A stretch of DNA of 64,000 bases. Source: Topomyia yanbarensis. Taxonomy: Eukaryota; Arthropoda; Insecta; Diptera; Culicidae. The translations under genes and the position numbers were made by a program. Under the pieces are notes generated by a model. The model was given only the letters and a program-made list of their open reading frames with translations. It was not told the DNA's origin and ran no database searches. The DNA lies in NCBI RefSeq assembly GCF_030247195.1, contig NC_080671.1:302572504-302636503 (forward strand). Direction: 5' to 3'. Shown in pieces: positions 11,342 through 22,400 of this stretch (positions are counted from its first letter, which is position 1; each line of letters starts with the position of its first letter).

Positions 11342-11856
11342 AGGTGAAGATATGTGGAAGCCACGTTGCTAGGCACCGACTCGCTTGTTTACATTGAAAA
11401 AAAAACTGCAATCTGACGTGAAAATTCAAACGCACAAATGAGAGTTTCCGAACATTTTCCTTTGGCAACACATTGGCAGAAAAATTGAAGTTTAGTTAGT
11501 AAACGATTAAAGTTTCGCGAGTGTTTTTGCAGTGGTGTGTGAATAAAGTGCATTTGAAAAAGTGCAATGAAAACGAGAAGAAGAAAAATAAGAGTGTTTC
11601 GAAAAGAAACCCCAAGTGAAGAGGGGTGATATTTTCGCACAAAATAGGAGCTACAGATGGCATTCCGTCAAAAACTCGGATTGATTGTATAGGAAAATGT
11701 TCTAGCTTCCTTAAGTAGCAGTTTCGTGGCACACCAGCAAGGTTAGTGTGTTGAAAAACGTATTTTTATATTTGCTCATGTCAGATACATGGTTAGGCAG
11801 GGGAGAGGGGTGTGTGCGGCGTGGCAGCTATGTTGTGGCTCGCATGTATAATGTCC
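11342..11856. mobile_element. About 515-bp insertion inside the left arm of the hAT-like element
   Basis: Its limits are set by the break in inverted homology with 12840-12960: the left arm stops at GCTTACTT and resumes at CTTAAGCAC. CTT is present on both sides, so a 3-bp duplication is possible. The insert ends show weak inverted similarity (GTGGAAGCCACG and GTGGCTCGCATG). There is no coding content. The family is unknown. Confidence 0.55.
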
Positions 11857-12109
11857 TTAAGCACTTTTGTAGAACAAATCAAATTTCTAAAAAATCATCT
11901 ATAGGTTCCGCAATTTCAATTTATGAAAAATGGCCGTAATTTTTTATTTTCCTGTGGATCTTAGAAAACAAGCCTCGATTAAAATTTCTTTCACAAAAAA
12001 GTGCTTATATCAATAATAAAAGCTCTTATTCAAGGCGATACTAGTTTTTTTAATCAATTTTGAAACATGAATATTAAAAATATACATGTTGCATGGAATG
12101 AGATGCTTA

Positions 12110-12412
12110 AAGAATTTTCATTAAAAAGACTGGCACCACTAGCACTCCCGATAAATATTCACACGAATACACAACCGCAATGCAACTAAGGTTTGATTTC
12201 GTATTTTTCGTGGTTCGTTCCATACTCGTGCACCGATAAACGAAAGCCAAAAACAAACCGAGATGCAGTGTGAACGAAATTTCAATGTGGTTTACTTGCC
12301 TCGGCTGAACACAACCAAGAGCAAAACCGCACACGGTGTAAAGCAAATAGAAACACGTTTGGAGATTTCGTTTACCGTACCGGTACTCAACCGGTTTTTC
12401 CTATCTCTGCTA
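12110..12412 (-). repeat. Repeat family C (hAT-like end), copy 1
   Basis: It is the reverse complement of 19830-20130, with GTTTACCGTACCGGTACTCA near 12369 matching TGAGTACCGGTACGGTAAAC near 19849. It sits in the loop of the hAT-like element. Its right end TTTTCCTATCTCTG is a mutated form of the terminus CCCACCTCTG seen in the other copies. Confidence 0.75.
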
Positions 12413-12995
12413 GATATTTTGGGTGTCAAATAAATAGGATTTCTCTTTATCTTACAAAACTTTTCCATATGTGGAATATACCAACTTGTTCTGAGGTAGT
12501 TATTCAGATATTTATGGAATTGTGTATGATAAACAACTTTTTCGAATAAGATGTGATAATACGATTGATTAGATTTATTTATTAATGTTTAATTAGACTT
12601 ATGTCTTGTAATAAAGTAATCCAAATGAAACTATTTCATATGTTATAGAATATATATGACATGATTGAAGCTTCAGAAGAGTTATTTCGGCCCTTTGTGT
12701 TTTTGGTGATAGTAATCACTAGTTTTTATCTATACCATTCTATGGGCCATCTTTGTTAAATTCTTCACATGAAGCTATTAATCGTACAGTTCGATCACGA
12801 TGCAAAAACCGCTAATATACGACAATTTTGCTCGAAAATTGCAATTTTTCATTAATCGCAATTGCGGAACATCTATGATTTTTTAGAAACTTGATTTGTT
12901 CTACAAAAGTGCTTAAAATAAGTTTCTCTTTCATTATAGGGTTGAGCATCATGACCTTTCGAATATCATTTTTTTTGAAACAGCCTAGTGTGCAT

Positions 12996-13990
12996 ATCAT
13001 CCTGAGCTCGCCTCAAGCGATCACAATTGACTTTTCTCTTAAGTTCGTTATCAAAAATGATCATCACAGAAGAAATGAAAGTGCAAATAAAGAAGATAAT
13101 TAACCCTTTTTCCGCCCTGCTTCTGTTATGCTCCACATGGAAAAGGAAAATTTAACCAAGCAGCTAAAACCTTAGTTGATTTTCTATTTTTTATTCGGTA
13201 ATATTTGATATAGCTGTTTCGATAACCCGTATAGTTATTATAGTTATTATTTTAAAAATCCCGGAATTCTACCAAAACACTAGTTAGAACTGCCGCTTTT
13301 CTAGTTTAATTTGTGGAATAAAAAAGGTGTCACTTTGACAAAGGCAAACTCCTTTCATATTCAATCACTTTCCTAATGAATTTAGTTATAATATTAGATG
13401 ATAGCAACTAACATACATTGTTATTTTCAGCAACGACTTATATTGAACTGGATAACAGTTTTTGTTGGTTTCAACAACTATTTACTGTTGATTTCAATAA
13501 ATTTTTTTAACGAATGCAACAATAGTTTGAGTGCTTTTAGCTAATGTTTATTATTGATAGGAATAAGAACCTTAATTATATTTAACTGTTTCACCTGCTC
13601 ATTTCATCCAAACCTAGTTTTTAAATTTAGAGACATTCCTTAACGAATGAATAAAATAATTAATAGCTCTACATCCTCTATTTCCACTGCTTACACTGGT
13701 CACCAGATAATTGACTGAAAATGAATTAATTTCAATTGGGTTGGCACCTATAAACGATCCAGTTGCCGCAAACTCACGGTTATTGATGTAAAGACAGTAA
13801 GATTTATGCACTAGCCATGTAATTGGTGGTTGGCGTTGAACAGGTCTACATGTTCGGTCGAGATTGTCTGCTAGGTCGACTGGTGGAGAGTTGTGACAAC
13901 AACAACTGGAAGCATTGTTCTAGCTGGAGTAAGAAAGTCTTAAAAATACATAATTCCTTTGTTAGATGTATACCTCACCGCATTAGTTTG
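12996..13990. other. AT-rich DNA, no gene recognised
   Basis: No domain, inverted terminal repeat or RNA gene seen. Confidence 0.45.
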
Positions 13991-13994
13991 ACGC

Positions 13995-15490
13995 TTAATC
14001 CTTTAACGTAATAAAGCTGACAATTTTATAAGCGAGCACCGACGCCTCCACTTCTTCAAGTGTCTCACCCATCACCGTTAGTCCGCGTCCGCGAAACCTA
14101 CGATTTTCCTGGGTAGCCGCAGTGTTAAGACCCAATCGTACATGCCATTCCAAAGAGTTGGACCGAGAATGAAACCCTGAGGAATGCCCGCTGTGACTCG
14201 CATTGACTTCTGCTCTTCGCTCGTCTAGTACAGCAGAACTCTGCTCTGGAAGTAGTTCTTCAGGATCCGGCAAAGATAGTCGGGAACCCTCATTCTGTGC
14301 GGCGCTGCACCCATAGCTTCTCAGTTGGCGCTGTAAAATGTTCTTCAAATCTGTCGTCATCACAACGCATTATCGATCTCCTATTTGCTTCTGTTTAGAT
14401 GCCTTCTCAGCACGCTTGAGCACTGTATTGCATCCACTGTCGATGTTCCTTTGCGAAATCCTGGATATCTTGGACAGCCCGTGCTCACCATCCGTGCATT
14501 TCGTCGACCTGTTAAGAATGATTCTTTTCAGAAGTTTTCCGAGAGTATCCAGCAGTCACACGGACCTATACGAGGCCGGATGGACCAGTGACTTTCCTGG
14601 CTCCGGCAGCAACACCAACTTCAGGACCTTCCACATTTCGGGGAAGTTGCCTTCACTTAAACACATCTGCAGCACCATCATGAAGATTTCCAGATATACC
14701 TGAATCGCTTTCAGCACCACGTTTGGCGTTTTTTCTTTAATTTCAGGCGATGCTTCTGCGAGCTCATCGTTAGTCACTTGCCGATGGTCCATGTTTGATC
14801 ATTCTTCTTTGCCGTATGGTGTCGGAGGCCAGATAGTTGGATCGTGCTTCGGAAAGAGACCCTCAACGATTATCCTCAGCTTACCCAGACACATTTCGGC
14901 TGACGTTGTCGAACCCTTCATTTTCGCCATCACGACTCGGGACGCGTCGCCTCAGGAATTGGCGTCTACTTCTCGGCACTGATCCTTGTGGCCATCTGAC
15001 TTGCTAAGCCTGATCTCCCGTTTTAAAACGGGCCTAACTTCGCCAAACTCCGCCTCGCGCTCTTCTCTATCTGGCTCCGATATTGCTCTCTGGGCCCGAC
15101 TTCTGGCTCTGAGACAAGCAGCGCGTAGCGTACTAAGCATCTCGTTCCACCAGTAAGTTGGACGCCGTTTATTGCGTGGTTCCAGTTTCCGCGGCATTGA
15201 GTCGTAACAAGCCGTCACAATCCTTCTTGTTAGATCAGCCGCATCCACGTTTCGGTCCCGCCATTCGGCCTGGTGGTCGCTATGCGTATACGTTTCGTAT
15301 ACTCTCCAATCCATGTTCACCGTCAATGAAGGACTAAAGATTGTGACGTAGATGATGACTCCCTCCCGTTACTACGAAATGTACTAACAGAACCTACATT
15401 ACACAATCGTTCGTCTAACTTCGCTAAAGCTTCCTGGAGGATACACGCTCTTGTATCGGTTACTCTACTGCCCACACGGTGAAGTCAACA
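13995..15490 (-). pseudogene. R1-like LINE ORF2 remnant (endonuclease to palm)
   Basis: Read on the minus strand, the pieces follow R1-clade order. The endonuclease end reads ILQEALAKLDERLCNVGSVS and STFRSNGRES at about 15350-15440. The linker reads RPTYWWNEMLSTLRAACLRA at about 15100-15160, a very R1-like phrase. The start of the reverse transcriptase reads NVVLKAI and GNFPEMWKVLKLVLLPEPG at about 14580-14720. The fingers follow at about 14400-14520. A GIPQG block lies at about 14176-14190, then VGFADAD in place of the FADD box near 14080, and ETLEEVEA near 14050. Stops and frame changes separate the blocks. The 5' end, thumb and C-terminus are missing. Confidence 0.85.
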
Positions 15491-16250
15491 GGGTTAGGCT
15501 GAACAGCTCAGGGTCGGTGGAACACTTTTACCCCGAGTAGGCAGTAAGATTCGGCGTGATTTCTATCCATAGTGGCGACATGGCATGTGTAAGTAAAAAT
15601 GCAAATTTCTGGATAATAGCTAATGGCTATTTGAATACACCACTTGTTCATGGGCTGTATGACCGACGGCTCAGCGAAAATGTTTTCGTTGATTACTGAT
15701 ACTACAAATGTTCCACAGATAAGTACCAATTACTCCATTTTCTATATTTCGTTGGATTAATTTTTCGTTTCCTCCGTTAAAACTTCTTTTCGTTGGTAAT
15801 GTAACCCACATAATAGGGTTGACTAATGCGAAGGTACCTCCAACGAACGACATTCCCTCTTGCTCAGGGGAGGTCGATTTGAATATTTCTCCGCTAAATT
15901 TCCTAATCGATAGTAATTATATGCATCTAATAAAACCGACCTCTGGATGGTCTACTTCCGGATCGAAGATAAGCCATTAACTAAACAACACTAGGCCGTG
16001 TAAGAAGAAGTATCTTGTCTACGTTTCCGCCTGAGAAATAGAGATTGATGGTGTAGTCTCCGACAGGGGCCTTAATTGCGAAGTTGCAAGCAAAAATCGA
16101 AGAAAACTTCTTTTCAATCAGTTTCTGAAGCATTCTTTTAAGGAACGCTCCGAGCAGAATGGTAAAGAGGGCTACGCTACCGGCCACGACTAATTTCTAC
16201 GTTCTCTTGTTTATTATAGAGCGCGAGTCTGACAATCCCATTGAGGGAAC
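15491..16250 (-). other. Unidentified open frames, minus strand
   Basis: Three minus frames (15981-16187, 15671-15853, 15508-15729) lie head to tail. The first is hydrophobic at its start (GSVALFTILLGAF) and then basic (KRMLQKLIEKK), but it begins at GTG, not ATG. The second and third overlap in different frames around the phrase YLWNICS. They could be one decayed membrane-protein gene. I recognise no family. Confidence 0.3.
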
Positions 16251-16859
16251 ATATTCTAATGTGCCAATAATTTTTTGAAGGGCGAAAATCAGTCCCTCTC
16301 CTAAGCTTCCTAGTAAAGACCTGAGAGTGTCCCTTGATGGGTGCTGTTACAAAACCGAAATCAATTTCTCCTGGTCTTAGAAACTAACAGAAATTTCCAT
16401 ATGAGACATCAAAAACCACAAGTGTTCCAATATTTCTGTCGTCATTTTGTCAGGTTTTACACAATGCATTTGGTTTACTTCCGATGTAGATTATACACCA
16501 TTTAAACATTAGTTGCCAGGGATGGTAAAACACTAGAAGGAGCGTTTTTGGAGATCAACATTAGAGATGGGCAAACCGATTCAGTTTGGTGAGTGATCCG
16601 TATCCGATTCACTCACTAAAATAATTCGACTCTTTTGATCGATTCAGTGACTCGTACTTTGAAAAATGATTGTTTAAGATAAAATGAGAAAAAATCCAAG
16701 AAACACTTTCGCATTACACATATTTGAAGTACTTCATGATTATAACCGATTTATCAAGCGCGTTAGAATTATCGAAATACTCTAACTTAATTAGTGTGCC
16801 CATTGATTGAAAGAGCTACGCGTTCACTATATCCGAAACAATCCAATCAAAACGATAAA
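16251..16859. other. No gene; possible hAT-type end
   Basis: TTAGAGATGGGCAAACCGATT at 16561 resembles the GxGATGGGCAAA ends common in insect hAT MITEs. I could not find the partner end. The rest shows nothing. Confidence 0.3.
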
Positions 16860-17341
16860 TTCCTCCGGTGGAAGCGTACAAGGCTTTAACTGGCTTGGTT
16901 CTCGACACTGCGATTAAAGATCATACGAAACGAATACTTGGCGCGTACAACAGTGGACGGTCTACCATTCCATGGTGGGCAGAGAGCGCTCAGAATTGCA
17001 GGCGAACACATCGAAAGGTACGTTAGAAACGCACATACAAAACTTCATGAAAACTGAAAAACGCGGATAATGGAACCGGTTCGTCGACGAATTAACGAGA
17101 GAAACAATGGTGGTTAGGTCATACGTAGTGTATTCGATTCAGCATTGGGTCGAAATACAAGGAACCAAGAATTTTTTTTTCGGCGACTACAGCATTCCAT
17201 GTAGATCCATCCACATTCAAATAATCAGCGGAACGTTCGTTAGATGATGTACGCATCGCTTATGGAAATTGAGCAATCCCAAAGGAATCAACAAGCCTTG
17301 GTTCAAAGGGATGGATAAGGGTCGCGACTTAATTCGGGTCA
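16860..17341 (+). pseudogene. LINE fragment (endonuclease-RT linker)
   Basis: A plus frame reads LDTAIKDHTKRILGAY and then STIPWWAESAQNCRRTH. IPWW followed by basic residues is typical of the segment between the endonuclease and reverse transcriptase in I-like and related LINEs. It stops at the left end of the ITmD37E transposon, and more LINE sequence follows beyond the right end. The intervening reverse transcriptase is absent. Confidence 0.55.
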
Positions 17342-17343
17342 TA

Positions 17344-18530
17344 AAGGGCGTTTACATGCTGTCAAAGTCGAAGTCGTGTTTTTCGATTCAACGAAAATGG
17401 AAGTGAACCAACGCGAGTCGAGAGAACAAATTCTTTCCAAACACCTGGAATTTCCTGACCTGTCGCACCGGCAGTTGGGAAAAATGTTGAACATTCACCA
17501 TTCAACCGTCTCCAGAGTGTTGAAGCGGTTCCAGGAGCGGTTGACGTTGGACCACGGCAAAGGAGCTGGAAGAAAACCGGGACCGGAGAACAAAAAGACG
17601 GTGGGAAAGGTGAAGCGGATGATTAAAGCAAATCCCAACGTCTCAAGCCGTGATTTGGCTAAAAATATCGGCATGTCGCAGAGCTACGTCCAGAATGCAA
17701 AGAAGAGAGCTGGACTACATACATACAAGGTACAGAACTTTCCAAACCGCGATGAGCGGCTACAATCGACGACTAAAACTCGGGAACGGAAGCTCTACGA
17801 GAAGATGCTGACAAAATATGGCTGCTGTGTGACGGACGACGAAACGTATATAAAAGCCGATTTTAAGCAAATTCTGGGGTTGGAGTTTTTCACCGGCAAG
17901 AGCAAGTTCTTTGTGGACGACAAATTTAAGAAGAAGAAAATGTCGAAGTTCGCCTCCAAATATCTCATTTGGCAGGCATCTGCTCTTGCGGACTGAGTAG
18001 TGAGCCTTTCGTGACAAAGGGCACAGTAAATGGCGAGATCTACAAATCTGAGTGCCTCGAGAAGCGCCTATTGCCGTTCTTGTAGCAGCACGACGAAGCT
18101 CCGCTATTTTGGCCAGATTTGGCATCATGCCACTATTCTAAAAGTGTCCTGGAGTGGTATGAGGCCAATTCTGTCCATTTTGTTCCAAAGGACATGAATC
18201 CGCCAAACTGTCCGGAGCTGCGCCCGGTGGAGCAGTACTGGGCAATGATGAAGCGGGAACTTCGGAAGAGCAAGAAGACAGTCAAAGACGAGAAGGACAT
18301 GTTAAGAAAATGGAAAAAAAACTGAGAAACTGGTACCGGATGACACTGTAAAGACTTTTATGGAGGGCATCAAGCGAAAATGCGTTCAATTTTACACTCA
18401 AGGCTCCATCGATTGACTTTTATTTTGATTTTTGAAGTAAATATATGTATGAAACTACCCTAAAATTTTGGTTTGATTTTAAACATTGGCAAGACATTTT
18501 CGGTGTCGCAATAATTTCGTGTTCGCCCTT
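17344..18530 (+). mobile_element. ITmD37E-type Tc1/mariner transposon, near complete
   Basis: The 1187-bp element starts AAGGGCG (17344) and ends CGCCCTT (18530), flanked by TA on both sides (17342-17343 and 18531-18532). It contains one transposase gene reading plus. The inverted ends are perfect for only 7 bp and imperfect further in. The surrounding sequence is LINE debris on both sides. Its GTGTCGCAAT subterminal phrase (18503-18512) also occurs in the 906-1528 element, linking the two. Confidence 0.8.
17397..18324 (+). pseudogene. ITmD37E-type transposase, frameshift plus one stop
   Basis: The likely start is ATG at 17397, preceded by AAA; the longer reading starts at GTG. An N-terminal helix-turn-helix (SHRQLGKMLNIHHSTVSRVL) is followed by a basic GRKPGPENKK hinge and a second DNA-binding half (SSRDLAKNIGMSQSYV). 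The first catalytic Asp lies in CVTDDETYI near 17830. A one-base shift near 17975 breaks the frame (IWQA to CSCGL), and a TAG at 18083-18085 interrupts it again. The second Asp is in FWPDLASCHY and the third acidic residue in ELRPVEQYW. There are 37 residues between those last two, which is the DD37E signature known from Aedes ITmD37E elements. Apart from these two lesions all expected parts are in order. Confidence 0.85.
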
Positions 18531-18532
18531 TA

Positions 18533-18780
18533 CCTCGGGTCATGTCCAATCATTATAAATTGGATGAGTATCTCCGATGTATTAGGGTCGTAGAGAGCGG
18601 ACTCTGTGCTTATGGTGACGGTTGTCGCAACATTAAGCATGTTATCCGGTCATGGCTATGATTTAACGGAGATCTGGCACTAGTGCCCTAGTGCCAGATC
18701 TCCGTTAAATCAGGTCCTTTCGGCCTCGTTCCAGCCTGAGATGTGCTGGCTATCCTCTATCTCCCTACACACTGAATTCG
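18533..18780 (+). pseudogene. LINE ORF2 C-terminal fragment
   Basis: The plus frame reads YKLDEYLRCIRVVESGLCAY, then GDGCRNIKHVI, a CxxG...H pattern typical of the C-terminal Cys/His region of I-like LINE ORF2 proteins. A second frame continues beyond the palindrome at 18660-18711. It probably belongs to the same old copy as 16860-17341, with a large internal loss. Confidence 0.55.
18660..18711. repeat. Perfect 24-bp palindrome with 4-nt spacer
   Basis: Arms 18660-18683 and 18688-18711 are exact reverse complements around TGCC. The palindrome interrupts LINE coding homology, so it is more likely a local inverted duplication than a functional terminator. Confidence 0.9.
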
Positions 18781-18839
18781 GCTCGGCAATTTCCCAACAG
18801 CTGCGTGGTCAGAAAATTTAGAAACTGATAGCTTAGTAA

Positions 18840-19480
18840 AGTGAAATTTGTTTGCTGATTTTCATTGAAGTATTTTCCGAGTCTCAGCTATCAAATGTCA
18901 CTTTTACTAAGATCCAAGCAAGACAACCCATCTCCCCGCATTTCCAGCACATCCGGGATCTATCAGAGCTTTTGCAAACCCCTGCCAAATGACCAAAATC
19001 CATCCACTTGAAGCATTTCTCCGCTTGTTTATATTCTCGTGGGACGTCTGAATTTTATGGGGACGTTACTCATTGCTGTGGTCAACTCAAACTGCTGTTC
19101 AGGAACTTTCCTGAAATTCATCTTGACCAAGGTTACGTCATCCACGAGAAGGTATATTTTCAGAACCAGGTAGTACAGTACTTCTGGTCGCTAGTTTCTG
19201 TTTCATCATTCGGTTCGGTTGTTTGGAGATACGAAATTAACGGTAACTACTTTAGACCGTTCAATGGCTTGCATCGCAAATTTAGCGTAATCCCGGTCAA
19301 AAAATCAAGGGTTTTTCACCGTCCAACTAAGCTTCCGTCCAAAGGTCCAGAACGACGTTTGCTTTGAATCTTCTGGGCCACAATCTTGTGTTCATGGAAT
19401 CGCCCACGGTAGAAACGGCAGACCAAATTGGGTTTCCGGCGTGTGTGTGCAGGCTCAATATCTTCATCTTGTCTTTCATC
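18840..19480 (-). pseudogene. LINE ORF1 (gag-like) remnant with zinc knuckles
   Basis: On the minus strand a decayed frame reads EKCFKWMDFGHLAGVCKSS, then RSRMCWKCGEMGCLAW, at about 18905-19010. These are two degenerate CCHC knuckles: the first has lost its second Cys (KW for KC) and the second its His (MGC for GH). Upstream, at about 19360-19470, a basic segment reads RRKPNLVCRFYRGRFHEHK. ORF1 proteins of R1- and I-type LINEs carry such knuckles, which bind nucleic acid. Stops separate the parts. Confidence 0.65.
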
Positions 19481-19829
19481 TAGGACAACTTTTTATTACA
19501 GTATCCAGAAGAAAATTTCGCCACTAACACACATGTTTTTCAAAACAAATCGTTGTCAAAACTCTTCGATGGAATCCGCTAGCGTTTAAATAAATTGTTC
19601 GAATTCAACGTGAAGCAGACCTTAGAGCCCAATAAATGAGCACTATCATAGCGGAATGAGACCTTGCGACAAGACTAAAGTATTTTATGCATTAGTGAAT
19701 GTTTGAGAAACTTGCTACCAGGGATATGAACGCTCACGTAGGTCGGGACATGGTGTACAGACGGAAAAAATCGGTCAAGAATTCGCCGAAAAATAGATGT
19801 CATAGGGGTCACATTAACACAGGAACCAG
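19481..19829. other. No gene recognised
   Basis: No motif or terminal repeat seen. Confidence 0.4.
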
Positions 19830-20130
19830 AGGTGGGAAAATACCGTTTGAGTACCGGTACGGTAAACTAAATTTTCACAAGTGTTTATGTTTCCTTTACA
19901 TTGTGTGCGGTCTCATCGCTGGTTGTGTTTATACGAGACACGAAAACCAAACCGAGTTTCGTTTACACAGCACCGCGGTTTGGTTTTGATTTTCGTTTAC
20001 CGGTGCACGAGTATGGGAAGGAAACACGAGAATAACAAAACCAAACTTCGGTTGTGTTGCGGTTGTGTATTCGGGTTGATGTTTATCGGCTGTGCTAGTG
20101 CTGCTAGTATTTTTATTAAGAATTCTAAAC
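19830..20130 (+). repeat. Repeat family C (hAT-like end), copy 2
   Basis: It begins CAGAGGTGGGAAAA, a form common at hAT termini, followed by GAGTACCGGTACGGTAAAC. It matches copy 1 (12110-12412) in reverse and copy 3 (21690-21951). The opposite end lacks the matching terminus, so this copy is probably truncated. Confidence 0.75.
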
Positions 20131-20149
20131 AAATTTCTTTATAATATAA

Positions 20150-20970
20150 GGTATCTTTTCGGTAATTGAAAAAATGTCTTCAGAAATATTTCTGTTCAAA
20201 TAAATTATGTTCGAGGTCATGAATGGCGTTCCTTAACTCAATATTGCGACATTTTCATAATGATTTATCATCAGGAAGTTTTCAATATGGGTATGTTTGG
20301 TATGGGAAACTGCCCAAAAATCGAAAGTAAAAGGAAATTTAATAGCCTCCGCTATTTTTATACCTATGATAGCAGATCAAAATTTAAGATGACGGTATAT
20401 TCAAGATATTCTGAAGAGATCTGAAATGGCGAGCTATATTTAATACTACTGGTATTCAATAACGTTTTAATGGTAAAAAATATCATGAAACGAGGGTATT
20501 TTTGATATCGAAAAGTTGTGTAGAGATTAAAAATTGTTATTCGTCGTCATTTTGCATCCCAATATGGTGGTATTTTCACGAAAATTTAGCATTTAATAGC
20601 ATGCATATTTAAATAGGCATATATTTCCAAGGAAACGAAACTTGAATTGCGTCGTAAATTAGAAATTCAAAATGGCGGCCTATTCATGATGATTTAACAA
20701 CTAGCATGGTTATATTGTGGACCAATATCCACATTAATGATTGAAGGTCGTTTTACATGTTTTGTTGTAATGAGACAGACAACTTCGGGATTGGACACAA
20801 TGTGATCAAATTTTTTTATTCAAATTATTGCGCAACATTTTTTAAAAATTTAATTGTTCTGCAGTAGATTTACATACACACATCGACTGGTATCGCCGGA
20901 AATATTTATTCCTTAAAGAAACTTAGTTTTTAATGGCGGTCTATAAAATGAGTGTTTTGCTATTCGTTAG
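20150..20970. repeat. Degenerate repeats of an ATGGCGG/TATT phrase
   Basis: Variants of the phrase AAxATGGCGGxxTATTCATGA recur near 20247, 20385, 20428, 20560, 20670 and 20935. Spacing is irregular, from about 40 to about 270 bp. There is no coding content. This may be an old tandem array or a repeat built from internal duplications. Confidence 0.35.
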
Positions 20971-21689
20971 TTGGTTGCTGCTCTCAATGAATTAAGTTTT
21001 TTTGTAATTGAATAATTTAGTGGTAGTTTTCTCTAAACTCGAATGTACGCGACCAAACCTTCTAGATGTTTCAAAACGATGTACAGTAACAGCAAAAACA
21101 AACTGAAATTCGGATTACCAGCACTCAGTAAATAAGAACCTAATCGTGAGTTTCCCCCCACTTGCGTCTGAGTTGCTTACCATATGTAAATAACACACAC
21201 ATACACGCAATTGCCTCTGTGCAAGGATAGATGTATCAATACGATGCGCCGTAGCAGTAATAATAAGGATATATGTATACAAAATGCGAGTGTGTGCTCG
21301 AGATTATTCGAGAATCGCTTAACCAGCGCAACCAGACGTGGATTAGATCTCATTTATACGATTACTGGCGATATAAATACAGGCTACTTTGAATGCATTG
21401 AGTGTTAATGTCACGTCATGTTTAATTGATTTAATTAATTTTATTGATTTCATTAATTTAATTGATTTTATTGTTTTTGTCATTTTATTGACATCGCTGA
21501 TTTCATTGTTTTCTTTAATTTCAATTTAAACAATTGTTGAACTTTTAACAACTGCTCAGAACCAGCCATTTCTATATTACCCCATTGACTCTCAACAACT
21601 AATTGAACTCGATTCAGTTGTCTATTCGGCAGCACTGCAGACGAGTTTACTGCTTCTTCTTTCAACCGAAGCACCGTGTACAGAAAAAA
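20971..21689. other. No gene; low-complexity TTAATTGA tract
   Basis: Bases 21420-21510 are an irregular run of TTAATTGATTTAATT-like units. Elsewhere nothing is recognised. Confidence 0.45.
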
Positions 21690-21951
21690 CCAGGCCCGGT
21701 TTTCTAAAGCCAAACCGAAACCGCTGCTGAGAATAAATCAACACAAGTTGAAATTCGTACACACATGTAAACGGTGCTGAGTGGCTCGGTTTGGTTTTGT
21801 AAACTGAGAGTCGGTGGAGGTTTTCCTTTCGTTTACCGTGTGAACGAAATCCAAACCGAATACGATGTGCATCACTCGTTTACACGTGTTGAGATTTTGA
21901 GAACAATACCAGTGTATGTACGTACCGGTTGGTTTTCTTACCCACCTCTGA
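21690..21951 (-). repeat. Repeat family C (hAT-like end), copy 3
   Basis: It ends CCCACCTCTG at 21951 and contains GTACGTACCGGTTGGTTTTC and GTTTACCGTGTGAACGAAA. It is the same family and orientation as copy 1, but shorter and more diverged. Confidence 0.65.
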
Positions 21952-22024
21952 CAGGAACTTGGCAAATTCTCCGGGGGATCAAGGACCATCGTAGATGGCT
22001 AATATAGTCAAAGACTTTGATTGA

Positions 22025-22400
22025 TTATTAGTGATATAGACCCGAAAATTCAGGTGATGTTGCTTCCATTTTAATATTATTACATGATTTCGACATCTGG
22101 GTGGTACCAGTTTATAAAGGAATTTGCTGTGTGACCGCGGTCTTCAACTCCTAACTCCGAAACCAGTAGTCCGATCAACTACAAGCTCAATAGCAGCTTA
22201 TAAGTGTTAAACCATTCAACACTAAGTTAGTGCGAAACGGTTAAACCTTCTCTGAGAAAATTGAGAGACACACACACTCGCGCACGCCCGCGTCCAAGGC
22301 TTAGCTGCGAGCTGTGGAATGGCAGTGTAGGTTAGTTCAATAAACCCAAATAAACAAAACAGGACGGATAGCGGGAGCCTAGGATGCGTAGGAGGTAGTG
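22025..22400 (+). repeat. Dispersed repeat family B, partial copy
   Basis: It shares the order GGTGGTACCAGTTTATA, GGAATTTGCTGTGTGACCGC, AATAGCAGCTTAT and TCTCTGAGAAAATTG with 32030-32200, then diverges after a short CACACA tract. Confidence 0.8.

Larger units (their letters stand above)
11269..12987. mobile_element. hAT-like non-autonomous element, 8-bp TSD GTGTGCAT
   Basis: The inverted ends begin TAGGCTGTCCCAAAA (11269) and, on the other strand, TAGGCTGTTTCAAAA (12987). GTGTGCAT lies directly outside both (11261-11268 and 12988-12995). The inverted similarity runs for about 145 bp but is cut on the left by an insertion at about 11342-11856. Afterwards it resumes with TTAAGCACTTTTGTAGAACA, which pairs with 12890-12912. 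A second repeat sits in the loop (about 12110-12412). No transposase is present. An 8-bp duplication is the hAT hallmark. Confidence 0.85.

Noticed and set aside
14338..14982. Plus-strand open frames of up to 121 codons
   Set aside because: They are antisense shadows of the R1-like ORF2 remnant, whose motifs are all on the minus strand.
15981..16187. Membrane-protein gene
   Set aside because: The frame begins at GTG rather than ATG, is short, and the neighbouring frames do not connect without shifts.
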